A DNA stretch of 42,618 nucleotides from Intestinibacter bartlettii (GCF_018917435.1 NZ_JAHLOQ010000029.1:1-42618), one strand, 5' to 3'; positions 1 through 8,816 are shown, counted from the first letter of the stretch. The notes: generated by a model not told the origin, from the sequence alone. Numbers and translations: made by a program.

Positions 1-90
1 CATTCATCTTTGAGTAATTTAACACCAGCTGAAGTTTGTGGTATTAATTATTCTCATCGAGATAAAATTAATTGGTTTGTTAAATATTAA
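1..90 (+). pseudogene. C-terminal tail of a probable DDE transposase (cut by window edge)
   Basis: An open frame enters from the left edge and ends in TAA at 88-90, giving about 29 residues with the stretch LTPAEVCGI followed by an aromatic/basic tail ending INWFVKY. The 'TPAEvaGI' plus a tryptophan a few residues before the end is how many DDE transposases of clostridial and archaeal insertion sequences finish. Family assignment is from this short motif only, so it is tentative. A nine-pair hairpin (TAAGTCTAA 99-107 with TTAGGCTTA 124-132, one G-U) follows and may be its terminator. Whether the full gene is intact lies outside the window. Confidence 0.45.
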
Positions 91-399
91 TTGCACTTTA
101 AGTCTAAAAAAATTATAATTTTGTTAGGCTTATTTGTTATGCCATTTTTTAATATGTGAAATCTAAATTTGAACCTATCGGTTATTAATCCTGTCGAGGA
201 TCATTTTTTTCATATCTAGTTAACAAAACCTCATAATATCCATTTATATAAATTTTTTCGTATATTTTATACATTTATTATATTAAGTCTAACGCTAATT
301 TTCTATAACTATCTTAACAAAAAAATATAATAATATTAACCATAATATGTTAATTTTGGCAGGAAAATCTTTTCTACATGCAATTATATTAACATTTTT
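91..399. other. Gene-free, AT-rich stretch between transposase tail and azlD
   Basis: No open frame of note on either strand. It holds the hairpin at 99-132, a short hairpin ATCCT-GTCG-AGGAT at 188-201 followed by seven T (204-210), and a second copy of TTAAGTCTAA at 283-292 (first copy at 98-107). The repeated decamer could mark an insertion-sequence end, but no clear terminal inverted repeat or target duplication is visible. Confidence 0.35.
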
Positions 400-726
400 C
401 TAAAATACAATCTGAACTAAAAACATATATAGGATTGTTCCTGATATCATCGAAAGTAAATTATTTCTCTTTATAATCTGAATAACTGCTATATACGCAA
501 GTGCTATAAACTCTGGCAATCCCCAAGGACTAGTTGTTATGCTCACATCTTTTAATGTATAAACTACCATAAGTGCTATAACAGAATATGGAAGTATCTG
601 TCCCAAATATGTAATATATTTAGGCGTAGGTTTATTCGCTGGAAATAATATAAATGGTAAAAACCTAGTTAAAATAGTTCCAAGTGCCATAAGTGCTATT
701 GTTATTACAATCTGATTAAATGTCAT
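400..726 (-). CDS. azlD: AzlD-type small subunit of a branched-chain amino-acid exporter
   Basis: A 108-residue, almost wholly hydrophobic protein with about four membrane spans, including the family-typical stretch TRFLPFILF near residues 21-29. AzlD partners AzlC; the pair exports branched-chain amino acids (and analogues such as 4-azaleucine in Bacillus subtilis), probably across the cytoplasmic membrane. Its start overlaps the last 11 bases of azlC, and a GAGGAGG ribosome site lies inside the azlC end, so the two are translationally coupled. Length matches the family. Substrate is inferred from family only. Confidence 0.88.
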   Translation of the reverse strand: MTFNQIVITIALMALGTILTRFLPFILFPANKPTPKYITYLGQILPYSVIALMVVYTLKDVSITTSPWGLPEFIALAYIAVIQIIKRNNLLSMISGTILYMFLVQIVF

Positions 727-1429
727 TTTCTACTTCCTCCTCTTTTTCAAACTTTCTTCTAAATACGGTTAATATAAGTAATATTACTACCATAGAAGGA
801 ATTATGAAATTGTCCCTTCCGAATATAATTAAACATGCAAAACTTGATATTAACCCAATAAATGATGGTATGTATTGTTTCGCATCGATTAACTGATTTA
901 TAAATGTTACAAAAAATAGTGAAGTAAGAATAAAATCTATCCCCGTAACATCTATAGTTATAAATCCTCCGATTACTCCCCCAACAAAGGAACTGAACAC
1001 CCAATAAAAATAAACCAAACATGTAACATAAAAATAATACAATTTTTCATCTATATCTTCTGTTAATTTTGCGCTTATATTTATTGAGAAAGTTTCATCA
1101 CATAAGGCAAAGATCATAATTGGCTTTTTCATTCCTGTATCTTTGTATTTATCCAACATTGAAATACTATAAAATAGATGTCTTGCACCAATCATCACAC
1201 TCATTATAAATGTATACACAGGATTAAATGCTGATATTAAAATTTCAACACCTAAGAATTGTAGTGCCCCAGTACACACAATAGCACTCATAAGCGTGCA
1301 ATAAATATAATTAAACCCCTTTGCATTCATATACACACCATAGGCAAAACCAGAAAATAAAAAACCTATAAAAATAGGAATTGTTGCAGCAAGTGCCGCA
1401 CTAAAAGTCTTTTTCTTAATTTCCTTCAT
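716..1429 (-). CDS. azlC: AzlC family branched-chain amino-acid exporter, large subunit
   Basis: Membrane protein of 237 residues from the preferred start, with the AzlC pattern: PIFIGFLFSGFAYG in the first span, a conserved DETFSI near the middle and the motif GARHLFYS before it. The reading frame is open to a GTG at 1450, but the ATG at 1429 sits 6 bases after GGGGGA and is the better start. It works with AzlD (overlapping downstream gene) as a two-component exporter. No leucine-responsive regulator is encoded nearby; the upstream terminator at 1529-1558 isolates the pair, so its promoter should lie in 1430-1528, where no strong consensus is evident. Confidence 0.9.
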   Translation of the reverse strand: MKEIKKKTFSAALAATIPIFIGFLFSGFAYGVYMNAKGFNYIYCTLMSAIVCTGALQFLGVEILISAFNPVYTFIMSVMIGARHLFYSISMLDKYKDTGMKKPIMIFALCDETFSINISAKLTEDIDEKLYYFYVTCLVYFYWVFSSFVGGVIGGFITIDVTGIDFILTSLFFVTFINQLIDAKQYIPSFIGLISSFACLIIFGRDNFIIPSMVVILLILTVFRRKFEKEEEVENDI

Positions 1430-1528
1430 AAATTGTCCCCCTAATTTCACTTTATTTATTGTGATTTTATTATATCATTTATATGTTTAACCATCTTTAT
1501 ATAGTTAGAAATTTAATCTTAAACAGGA

Positions 1529-1558
1529 AAAAAGCTTGTAGTAATCTACAAGCTTTTT
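1529..1558 (-). terminator. Strong intrinsic terminator (bidirectional)
   Basis: Perfect 13-bp stem AAAAAGCTTGTAG (1529-1541) / CTACAAGCTTTTT (1546-1558) with loop TAAT. On the - strand it closes the short transcription unit starting near 1646 and separates it from azlC. Confidence 0.9.
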
Positions 1559-1646
1559 GTTGGATGTTTTATTTAAATTTTTTTGAGAGTGCGTTATCAC
1601 TGAGATTTAAAGCTACACTAAAAATCTATGTCTTTTTTTCATTTAT
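1529..1646 (-). ncRNA. Putative LexA-controlled short transcript (about 118 nt)
   Basis: A - strand promoter at 1681-1653 and the strong terminator at 1558-1529 bracket a unit of roughly 118 nt. The only ATG frame inside (1642-1613) encodes nine residues, MKKRHRFLV, without a ribosome site, so the unit is most simply an untranslated RNA; a tiny peptide, or the leftover of a deleted SOS gene, are the alternatives. The transcript is inferred from promoter and terminator only. Confidence 0.5.
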
Positions 1647-1652
1647 ATTTTT

Positions 1653-1704
1653 ATAATAGCACATACGTTCGATATATGCAACCATTTTTACGAATATATG
1701 TTCG
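1653..1704 (-). promoter_or_regulatory. SigA-type promoter carrying two LexA-like SOS boxes
   Basis: Read on the - strand: -35 TTGCAT (1681-1676), 17-bp spacer, -10 TATTAT (1658-1653). Inside the spacer is CGAACGTATGTGCT (1671-1658), 12 of 14 matches to the Firmicutes LexA operator CGAAC-RNRY-GTTCG. Upstream is CGAACATATATTCG (1704-1691), 13 of 14 matches. The two boxes start 33 bp apart, three helical turns, so repressors would bind the same DNA face. Confidence 0.65.
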
Positions 1705-1719
1705 ATTAATATTTTTTAT

Positions 1720-2418
1720 TTACATCAACTTTTCTAACCACTCTTCAAACACCTTAAGTTGGTCTTGTGTATGGAAATAATGCTCCCCATCTGCAACCAC
1801 TTCCAAATTACAATCAAATCGTCCGACAAAATCCTTTATCGTGTCAAATTCACAAGTATCGTCCTTTTCACCATACAAAATATCTGTCTTAACATTCCAT
1901 TTGTCAATAGGATGCTCCTTCACATAACAATAATAATCCCAATACAAAGTCTGTCCAATAGGCGTTGAAACTTCCTTATCCTCTTTTAACTTTTCCTCAC
2001 TAACATCAAACCACATCATCATATTTGAAATCAACCTGTTCATATCCACCACCGGTGACAAAAACCATGCATGCTGCAAATTTTCATCCCTATATGCCAA
2101 AAGACTAAAATATGCCCCTATGCTGTTACCAAATAGACTTATATTTTCCCATCGTGACTTTGCATATTCCATTATAGTTTTTAGTTCTTCCACACATGGT
2201 TGGACTTTACAAAGTGTGGGTTCGTTTTTTCGGTCACCGTGTTGTGGCAAGTCAAAACTTAGAACTTGGTAGTCATGGTTTGTTGCGATTTTTGATAGTA
2301 TTTGTATTGGAATGTCCGCTTTGTTGGACATGTTTCCGTGGACTGCTATTATGAGATTTTTTGATGGTTGCCCCCATATTATTGTGGGGATGTTGTTTAT
2401 TTTTGTTTGTTTTTGCAT
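1720..2418 (-). CDS. Alpha/beta-hydrolase fold protein
   Basis: A 232-residue single-domain alpha/beta hydrolase. Visible features are the oxyanion strand IIAVHGNMS (residues 23-31), the nucleophile elbow GNSIG with Ser99, an acidic residue in the ILYGEKDD segment (about residue 185) and the catalytic His in GEHYF (about 213). It has no signal peptide or membrane span, so it is cytoplasmic. Substrate cannot be told; the closest general class is small esterases/acylhydrolases. Start is ATG after GGGGGG at 6-base spacing. It is transcribed divergently from dndC with 150 bp between them, and the LexA-controlled unit lies just downstream. Confidence 0.8.
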   Translation of the reverse strand: MQKQTKINNIPTIIWGQPSKNLIIAVHGNMSNKADIPIQILSKIATNHDYQVLSFDLPQHGDRKNEPTLCKVQPCVEELKTIMEYAKSRWENISLFGNSIGAYFSLLAYRDENLQHAWFLSPVVDMNRLISNMMMWFDVSEEKLKEDKEVSTPIGQTLYWDYYCYVKEHPIDKWNVKTDILYGEKDDTCEFDTIKDFVGRFDCNLEVVADGEHYFHTQDQLKVFEEWLEKLM

Positions 2419-2561
2419 GATTGCCCCCCTTGTATATTTTATTAATACAGTAATGTATATTATTTTTATAATATTTTAAAATCTCCAATAATATCATTCT
2501 CTTAATCCATTCAATTTCCTTTTATAAAATATTACTATATTCTTCTCTTGGGATATTTTTA

Positions 2562-2570
2562 TGATATAAT
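2562..2570 (+). promoter_or_regulatory. Extended -10 promoter of dndCDE
   Basis: TGATATAAT (2562-2570) is a perfect extended -10 element (TGnTATAAT) 60 bases before the dndC start; no good -35 lies upstream, as is common for extended -10 promoters. It predicts a start of transcription near 2577. Confidence 0.6.
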
Positions 2571-2588
2571 TGTTAAAGATAAAAATAA

Positions 2589-2610
2589 AAATGGGTTATT
2601 ATGCCCATTT
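2589..2610 (+). promoter_or_regulatory. Inverted repeat in the dndC leader, next to the ribosome site
   Basis: AAATGGG (2589-2595) and CCCATTT (2604-2610) form a perfect 7-bp hairpin with an 8-base loop. It lies between the promoter and the ribosome site AAAGAAAGGA (2611-2620), so it could be a repressor operator or a translation-control hairpin. No dndB repressor gene is present to bind it. Confidence 0.4.
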
Positions 2611-2629
2611 AAAGAAAGGATTGAAATAT

Positions 2630-4090
2630 ATGGCTTATAGTTATCTTGATAACCATACATTAGAGGATTTATATAATGAGATGGAAGCTGTATATCTTAA
2701 TGATAATAGACCTTGGATTATAGGTTATAGTGGAGGTAAAGATAGTACTGTTTGTGTTGAATTAACTTTTAGAATGCTTATGAGACTTCCAAAAGAAAAA
2801 AGACATAAACCTGTTTATATTGTATCTTCAGATACTTTAATAGAAAATCCAATAATATTAGATTTTTTAAACTCTAATATTAATATGATAAAAAGATCTG
2901 CAATTGAACTTGAATTACCAATAAAAGCAGAAATAGTTACACCTAACCCTAAAGATAGTTATTGGGCTAATATTATAGGTCGTGGCTATCCGACTCCAAA
3001 GTCAATACAATATCGTTGGTGTACAGAAAGGTTAAAAATTAATCCTTCTAATAAATTTATAAAAGAAAAGCTTGAAAAAGAAGACGTAATCGTAATTTTA
3101 GGTGTTAGAAAAGATGAAAGTAGTGCAAGAAAAGCTAGAATAGAAAAAAAGGAAATTGAGGGTTATCTTCTTTCACCTCATCCTACATTAAAAGGAAAAG
3201 ATAAACTAGCTTATGTATATACACCAATAGTTGATTTCACAACAGCCGATGTTTGGGATGTTTTATATCATGAAAATGATAATTTAATAGATTTTGGTGA
3301 TGGTTACGATAGTCCTGCAACTGCTTGGGGAGCAAGTTCTATGGAACTATTCAACATGTACTTAAAAGGTTCTGGTGATTCTGGTGAATGTCCATTTATA
3401 GCCGATGAAAGCACTGCAAGAAGTAGTTGTGGTAATAGTAGATTCGGATGTTGGATTTGTACAGTAGTTAAAGAAGATAAATCTTTAAACGGTTTTATAG
3501 AATCTGGTCATGATGAGTTAAAACCACTTTTAGCATTTAGACAATGGATATTATCAATCAGAGATATTCCTGAAAATAGAAAAAAACACAAAAGAAATGG
3601 TGCTGTTGTAAAAAGAGACGGAAGAATAATGATGGGACCTTTCACATTTGAAGCAAGACAAATGATATTAAGAAAATTATTAGAAACTCAACTTGAGATT
3701 CAAAAGTTTTATCCTGAACTTGACTTAATAACTTTAGATGAACTTAAAGCTATAAATGACATATGGGACGACGAAGAAGATTTAACTTCTACTACTCTTT
3801 TAAAAATTTATAAAGAGGTTATTGGAAAAGATTTACCTTGGTCAGAATATAAAAAGCCTATGTTTGATGCTTCTACTCTTGATATAGTTAAACAAAAATG
3901 TGATGAATACAATGTAGATACTGATTTATTTAGTAAATTATTAATTGATTCTAACAAGTTTAAACATTTTAGCAATAATACTAAATTAAAAAATTCTGTT
4001 AATAAAACGCTAAATCAACAATGGTTACATCAAGATATAGTAGAAAAAATCGAAGATGAATGTAACAAGGAGCTAAATTATGAAGATTAA
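2630..4090 (+). CDS. dndC: DndC, ATP-pyrophosphatase/Fe-S component of DNA phosphorothioation
   Basis: A 486-residue PAPS-reductase-family protein. The PP-loop SGGKDST spans residues 34-40; cysteines that could hold the [4Fe-4S] cluster are Cys131 (YRWCTERLK) and the set Cys254, Cys267, Cys274, Cys277 (spacing x12, x6, x2). DndC is thought to activate DNA at the backbone and take sulfur from a cysteine desulfurase (DndA or IscS) to make the Rp phosphorothioate linkage. The frame is open to 2570, but ATG 2630 follows AAAGAAAGGA at 9 bases, whereas the upstream part would sit inside the promoter, so 2630 is chosen. It overlaps dndD by 11 bases. Neither dndA nor dndB is next to it. Confidence 0.95.
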   Translation: MAYSYLDNHTLEDLYNEMEAVYLNDNRPWIIGYSGGKDSTVCVELTFRMLMRLPKEKRHKPVYIVSSDTLIENPIILDFLNSNINMIKRSAIELELPIKAEIVTPNPKDSYWANIIGRGYPTPKSIQYRWCTERLKINPSNKFIKEKLEKEDVIVILGVRKDESSARKARIEKKEIEGYLLSPHPTLKGKDKLAYVYTPIVDFTTADVWDVLYHENDNLIDFGDGYDSPATAWGASSMELFNMYLKGSGDSGECPFIADESTARSSCGNSRFGCWICTVVKEDKSLNGFIESGHDELKPLLAFRQWILSIRDIPENRKKHKRNGAVVKRDGRIMMGPFTFEARQMILRKLLETQLEIQKFYPELDLITLDELKAINDIWDDEEDLTSTTLLKIYKEVIGKDLPWSEYKKPMFDASTLDIVKQKCDEYNVDTDLFSKLLIDSNKFKHFSNNTKLKNSVNKTLNQQWLHQDIVEKIEDECNKELNYED

Positions 4091-6239
4091 TAAACTTGTA
4101 TTAAAAAACTTTAGATCTTATGAAGAAGAAACTGTATTTGATTTTACTACTACAAATGATAAAAATATAATTCTTGTTGGCGGTAAAAATGGTGCAGGTA
4201 AATCAACAATTTTTGAAGCTATTAAGGTATGTATCTATGGACCTATTGCTTATAAATATCAAGGTTTTAACTCTTCATATATATCTAAGATTAAATCAAA
4301 TATAAATAATAATGCATTAAAAAATGATAGTGTTGATGCATTTGTGTCTATAGATATTGAATTAACCGAGAATACTGAAAAAAATACCTATACCCTTTTA
4401 AGAGAATGGACTTATGAAGATAAAAAATTAAACGAGAACTTCTCTGTTTATAAAAATTATTCTTCTTATCCACTAAATGAAGAAGAACTTAATTATTTTG
4501 AAAATTATATTACATCAATAATATCACCTAAAATATTTGAATTTTTCTTCTTTGATGGTGAACATTTATCTGATTTTTTCATAGGAAAAAATTCTAATGT
4601 TCATTTAAAAGAATCTCTTTTATCTTTATGTAATTTCGATACTTTTGATGTATTAAAAAATACTATTATATCAAATAACAGAATTAGTAAAAACTCTAAT
4701 ACTGAAATTGAAATAGCTAAGGAAAATTATATAAAATTAGAAGAAAAATTACGTGAATTATACTCAGAAGAAGAAATTTTAAGTAATGAACTTCAAAATG
4801 TATCTAATGAACTAGAAGATTTACAACAAAATAAAGTTAAATTAGATGATGAGTTTAGAAAAAAAGGTGGTATTTTAGCTGAGGAAAGGGAATCTCTTAA
4901 TTCTAGAATAATAGAACTTGAATCAAGAAGAAGTGTTATAAATCAAAATATAAAAGATTTCTGTAATGAAATACTTCCATTCTTAATTGTAAAAAATAAC
5001 TTAATAAATCTTGAAAAGCAATTAAAAATGGAAAATGATAGCGTATTATATAATCATCTAAAAGATAAATTAAATATAGATTATATCAAGAATATACTTT
5101 TAGGAAAGATTGATAATTCTGTTTTAGATTCAATTGCCATGACAGTTTCCGATTCCTTAATTGAAGATATTAAACCAGATGGATATGAAGATAACTTCAA
5201 CTTTATCTATAATTTATCTAATGATGAAAATAATACATTATCTGCCCTTATAAGAAATCTTTTAACTACTGATAATCAACCAACTTTAGATTTATTTGAA
5301 GAACTTAGATCTATTGCTAGTGAATTATCAGATATAAGACAAAAGTTAAATACTAGTCTTGAAGATAATTCATTAAATGATTACTTAAAATCGCTTTCTG
5401 ATTTAACTACTAAAATAGCTAAATTAAGTGAAAGTAAGACTTTATTAAATAGTAAATTTGAAATATTAACTGATAAAATCAATACTACAACAGTAGAAAA
5501 AGATAAATCTAAGGCCAAGTATACCGAACTCCTTCAAGCTAATAAAGTTATGGATATGTCTGATAATCTAATTCTTATGTTAGATGATATTATATCAACT
5601 TTAACAGATGCTAAAATAAAAGAAATTCAAAATAACTTTATGAATATATTCAAAAAAATAATAAGAAAAGATAATTTTATTGATTTTATAAACATAGATG
5701 ATAAATTCAATGTCTCATTATATATTAACAAAATGTATTCTTCTTTAGAAATAGAAAACTTAATTAGTAATATTGGCTATGATGAAATGGAGAAAAAATT
5801 CGGCGAATTATTCTTCCAAGATTTATTCAAAATTTATAATGTTGAAAATAAATCTGAACTTTTAAATGCAATTAAAAATAATATGCAATCTGCTTTCTTA
5901 GATTTAAGAACTAAGGTTGATATTAATAGTTTCTCTAGTGGGGAAAAGCAAATTTATATCCTTTGCTTATATTGGGCTTTAATTAAATCATCAGATATTG
6001 AAATACCATTTATTATAGATACTCCTTATGCTAGAATAGATGAAACTCATAGAAATAATATAACTAGTGAATACTTATCAAGCATAAGTAACCAAGTTAT
6101 TATATTATCGACTAATACTGAGATTGATGAAAAAGCATATAAAGAAATCAAACCAAAATTAAATGGTGAATATTTAATTGAATATGATGATAAAAATAGA
6201 AAAACAATACAAACTAAAGGATACTTTTTTGAGGTGTAA
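4080..6239 (+). CDS. dndD: DndD, SMC/Rad50-like ATPase of DNA phosphorothioation
   Basis: A 719-residue ABC/SMC-type ATPase. Walker A GGKNGAGKST is at residues 34-43, a FFFDGEH segment lies near 165, long glutamate/lysine-rich coiled coil fills about 215-530, and the C-terminal half-site has the signature SFSSGEKQIY (about 620) and Walker B IPFIIDTPYARID (about 645). DndD is required for phosphorothioation and is thought to use ATP to open or remodel DNA for sulfur insertion by the DndC-DndE complex. It is somewhat longer than enteric DndD; the extra length is in the coiled coil. It overlaps dndC and is two bases from dndE, so the three are one operon. Confidence 0.95.
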   Translation: MKINKLVLKNFRSYEEETVFDFTTTNDKNIILVGGKNGAGKSTIFEAIKVCIYGPIAYKYQGFNSSYISKIKSNINNNALKNDSVDAFVSIDIELTENTEKNTYTLLREWTYEDKKLNENFSVYKNYSSYPLNEEELNYFENYITSIISPKIFEFFFFDGEHLSDFFIGKNSNVHLKESLLSLCNFDTFDVLKNTIISNNRISKNSNTEIEIAKENYIKLEEKLRELYSEEEILSNELQNVSNELEDLQQNKVKLDDEFRKKGGILAEERESLNSRIIELESRRSVINQNIKDFCNEILPFLIVKNNLINLEKQLKMENDSVLYNHLKDKLNIDYIKNILLGKIDNSVLDSIAMTVSDSLIEDIKPDGYEDNFNFIYNLSNDENNTLSALIRNLLTTDNQPTLDLFEELRSIASELSDIRQKLNTSLEDNSLNDYLKSLSDLTTKIAKLSESKTLLNSKFEILTDKINTTTVEKDKSKAKYTELLQANKVMDMSDNLILMLDDIISTLTDAKIKEIQNNFMNIFKKIIRKDNFIDFINIDDKFNVSLYINKMYSSLEIENLISNIGYDEMEKKFGELFFQDLFKIYNVENKSELLNAIKNNMQSAFLDLRTKVDINSFSSGEKQIYILCLYWALIKSSDIEIPFIIDTPYARIDETHRNNITSEYLSSISNQVIILSTNTEIDEKAYKEIKPKLNGEYLIEYDDKNRKTIQTKGYFFEV

Positions 6240-6241
6240 TT

Positions 6242-6625
6242 ATGGGATTTAGACTTAAAACTTCATTACAAACAAAAGAGATATTTGAAGAATTAGGTAG
6301 TAGAATGAATTTAAAACCATTTGCTTTATCTAAGCTTGCAATCTCAATGTCTCTAACTAATAAAGAACCAATTGAAAATTTTAGAAGCGTTGATAATAAT
6401 GGTCTTGAACTTAATAGACAAACTATTACAGCTCAATATGATTTATTATTTAAAACTCTTATTGAACAACATGCAGGTAAGCATCTAACTGATGATGAGT
6501 ATTTTCCTACTCATGCTAAACTTCATATAGATCGTGGTGCTGTTATGTTGAAAAATAGATATAATTATTCTAGTAATATGGAACATTTTATTAACCAGAT
6601 AATTAAGCAAGATTCAAATATATAA
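6242..6625 (+). CDS. dndE: DndE, DNA-binding component of DNA phosphorothioation
   Basis: A 127-residue protein beginning MGFRLKTSLQTKEIFEELG, the DndE (DUF1832) opening, with the family stretch KPFALSKLAISMSL at about 24-37. DndE is a small basic protein that forms multimers, binds nicked DNA and joins DndC and DndD. Ribosome site GAGGTG is inside the end of dndD. Three genes C-D-E without B is a known compact layout. Its stop codon lies inside the left arm of the bidirectional terminator that separates it from the restriction operon. Confidence 0.93.
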   Translation: MGFRLKTSLQTKEIFEELGSRMNLKPFALSKLAISMSLTNKEPIENFRSVDNNGLELNRQTITAQYDLLFKTLIEQHAGKHLTDDEYFPTHAKLHIDRGAVMLKNRYNYSSNMEHFINQIIKQDSNI

Positions 6626-6660
6626 AAAAAGGAATGAAATTATCATTCCTTTTTTTATAT
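6620..6660. terminator. Perfect bidirectional terminator between dndE and the restriction operon
   Basis: An uninterrupted 18-bp stem: ATAT, seven A and GGAATGA (6620-6637) pair with TCATTCC, seven T and ATAT (6643-6660), loop AATTA. It serves dndCDE on + and the dptFGH/DUF262 operon on -. Confidence 0.93.
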
Positions 6661-6668
6661 AAGTTTTA

Positions 6669-8816
6669 TTATTCACCATCTAGAGTAAATATTTTACTAG
6701 CCATGTCTAGATACATTTCTCTTCGGATTTGATATTCATCTTTTTCCCATTTATTATATCTTGTCAATATATTAGTAATAGAAATCTTCTCTTTATCATA
6801 TCCATAATCTTTTCCAGATTTTTTTTCATTAAAACTTTTATTTCCTAATTTCCTATTATCTGAATCTTGTAATAATGTTAAATTACCTATCTTGTTTACA
6901 ATATTATCCATATAGTCATTTTTATAATCTGGTCTTGCTTCTTGTGAATATATATGTTCTATCCAAATATTGGTATCATTTAAGACTGTTTTTGTTGGGT
7001 TCATCAAAACTTTAGAAGAATTATTACAAATATAATCATTATAATAATATTCCAAGGTGCTTAAAAAATATTGAATTCTTTTTTTACTACTACTACTACT
7101 ATATGTTAATTTTTTTCCTTCCAATTTAACCTTAAACTCTTCCATTGTACTACCTTGTTCTTTTAATAATTCATTCATTTTAATTTTAAAATCTGATAAA
7201 TTTAATTTTTTATTTTTTCTTATTTCCTCTATTGTTTTTGAATAAACCGCCATTAAATTAGTAGATTTTTTCTCACATACTGTTATATACCTGAATACAA
7301 CCCTTTCCATAATATCTATAATAGATACAAAGTCCTCCTCTGTACATTCATCATATACAGATAATAGCAAAGGAATACTTTTAGAATATGATAGTCTACT
7401 TATAATTTGCTTTAATCTATTTTTATGCCAAGCATTAGTCTTATTCGTATCATATGGCCATTCACCATTTTTTATTTTTTCATATACGTCATATGTTCGT
7501 ACCATATGTTCTATTTTCTTTGCAACCTCTAATGGTTCTGTATCCGCCTTAAAAAATTTTTCTTTATACTTATTATGTATTTTTTTATCACTTTGCGATA
7601 CTTTCATATATGACTCAATATATGTTGCTAAAAATTTATCACAATCTTCTTTTTCAGCAAGTTTATCCCAGTTTTTAGATGTATTCTCCGAATATTGACT
7701 TCCTTCTAACATTTGAAGAGTATATGGTCTTAATAAATCAATTACACCTAAACTACGACCTCTATCATTTAGAACCTGGAACATTGTATATGCTGTGTCT
7801 TCGTTAGTTGATATTATAGTCACTATGTATGTTTTTTTGATAAAAGTATCAATTAAATTAATTAATTCCTCAGCCTGTACCTCTTTTTCTCTTATATTTA
7901 TTATAGGCTTAATTAATTCTTCCTCTATAATCTCCCATGCTTTTAATATTTTTACATGTGATGCAGAATTATGATTTGTATTCTCAAATGAATCAATAAA
8001 TATCATTATATTTTCTTTATCTTCTCCTTCAATATACAAATCACTCATACATTTATTTAGATCTATATTATACATAGGAAGTTTTTCATCTAAATATCTT
8101 ATTATTAAGTGTTCCCTTAACTTAATTTTTTCGTACTTTGTATTTAAATCCTTACATAATTCATTATATAAATCTATATATTTTATATATTGGCCTGTAC
8201 TTTGTATATTAAGTATTTTATTTTTATTTTTTAAACGTAATTCATCTAGTTCAGAATAGTCTGTTTCTACATTACTTTTTTCTTCAATAAACTCTATTAT
8301 TGACTCTAAAGTATCTAATATATCTTTTTTCTTAGATATTCTCAAACGCTCTTCAAAAAAAGTTTTATCTGTATTTGATAACTCTAATTTAAATATAGTT
8401 CTATCATTTTTAATATTATATTCTATACACTGAGATAAATCCGATATTTTATCTCTTATTTGTTTGATTTGTCTTTTATATTTTATTTTAGTCTTAGAGT
8501 CTACTTCTAAATCAAATACTATCTCCTCGCATAAATTTCTCAATTGTGCTATAAGTATAGTAAATGTTGTTATTCTTTGTTGTCCATCTATTATATTTCT
8601 AATTTTTTCATTAGTTGAGTCTTTTATCATTATTACTGCCCCAAAAAAATAATCTTCTATACAATTACTATATGCGTAATATAGGTCTTCACAGAAAACT
8701 TTTACTTGCTCTTCTGTCCAACTATATGCTCTTTGATACTTTGGTATCTTATACTGATCCACGTCTGTATCTCTAAATAAATTTAATAAACTTCCTGGTT
8801 TTGCTTCAAATGACAT
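6669..8816 (-). CDS. SspE/GmrSD-like DUF262-DUF1524 restriction protein
   Basis: A 715-residue protein with an N-terminal DUF262 domain (IPKYQRAYSW at 24-33; DGQQR at 77-81, the NTPase-type motif) and a C-terminal DUF1524 His-Asn nuclease region (IEHIYSQ, then GNLTLL and LGNKSF, roughly 620-675). The same two-domain order is found in SspE, which senses phosphorothioate DNA with DUF262 and nicks with DUF1524, and in GmrSD enzymes acting on modified DNA. It starts 20 bases after dptH and is last in the dptF-G-H operon, so it is expected to be co-produced with the PT-dependent effectors. Whether it is blocked or stimulated by the local PT marks is not known from sequence. Confidence 0.87.
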   Translation of the reverse strand: MSFEAKPGSLLNLFRDTDVDQYKIPKYQRAYSWTEEQVKVFCEDLYYAYSNCIEDYFFGAVIMIKDSTNEKIRNIIDGQQRITTFTILIAQLRNLCEEIVFDLEVDSKTKIKYKRQIKQIRDKISDLSQCIEYNIKNDRTIFKLELSNTDKTFFEERLRISKKKDILDTLESIIEFIEEKSNVETDYSELDELRLKNKNKILNIQSTGQYIKYIDLYNELCKDLNTKYEKIKLREHLIIRYLDEKLPMYNIDLNKCMSDLYIEGEDKENIMIFIDSFENTNHNSASHVKILKAWEIIEEELIKPIINIREKEVQAEELINLIDTFIKKTYIVTIISTNEDTAYTMFQVLNDRGRSLGVIDLLRPYTLQMLEGSQYSENTSKNWDKLAEKEDCDKFLATYIESYMKVSQSDKKIHNKYKEKFFKADTEPLEVAKKIEHMVRTYDVYEKIKNGEWPYDTNKTNAWHKNRLKQIISRLSYSKSIPLLLSVYDECTEEDFVSIIDIMERVVFRYITVCEKKSTNLMAVYSKTIEEIRKNKKLNLSDFKIKMNELLKEQGSTMEEFKVKLEGKKLTYSSSSSKKRIQYFLSTLEYYYNDYICNNSSKVLMNPTKTVLNDTNIWIEHIYSQEARPDYKNDYMDNIVNKIGNLTLLQDSDNRKLGNKSFNEKKSGKDYGYDKEKISITNILTRYNKWEKDEYQIRREMYLDMASKIFTLDGE

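Noticed and set aside
1653-1704. LexA boxes as regulators of azlCD
   Set aside because: A strong terminator at 1529-1558 separates this promoter from azlC.
2445-2458. Palindrome ATACAGTAATGTAT in the hydrolase leader as operator
   Set aside because: Short and AT-rich, no promoter overlap that I could fix, and no second copy; chance is as likely.
6669-8816. Stand-alone GmrSD type IV enzyme unrelated to Dnd
   Set aside because: Not excluded, but the 20-base spacing to dptH and the shared terminator make operon membership the better reading.
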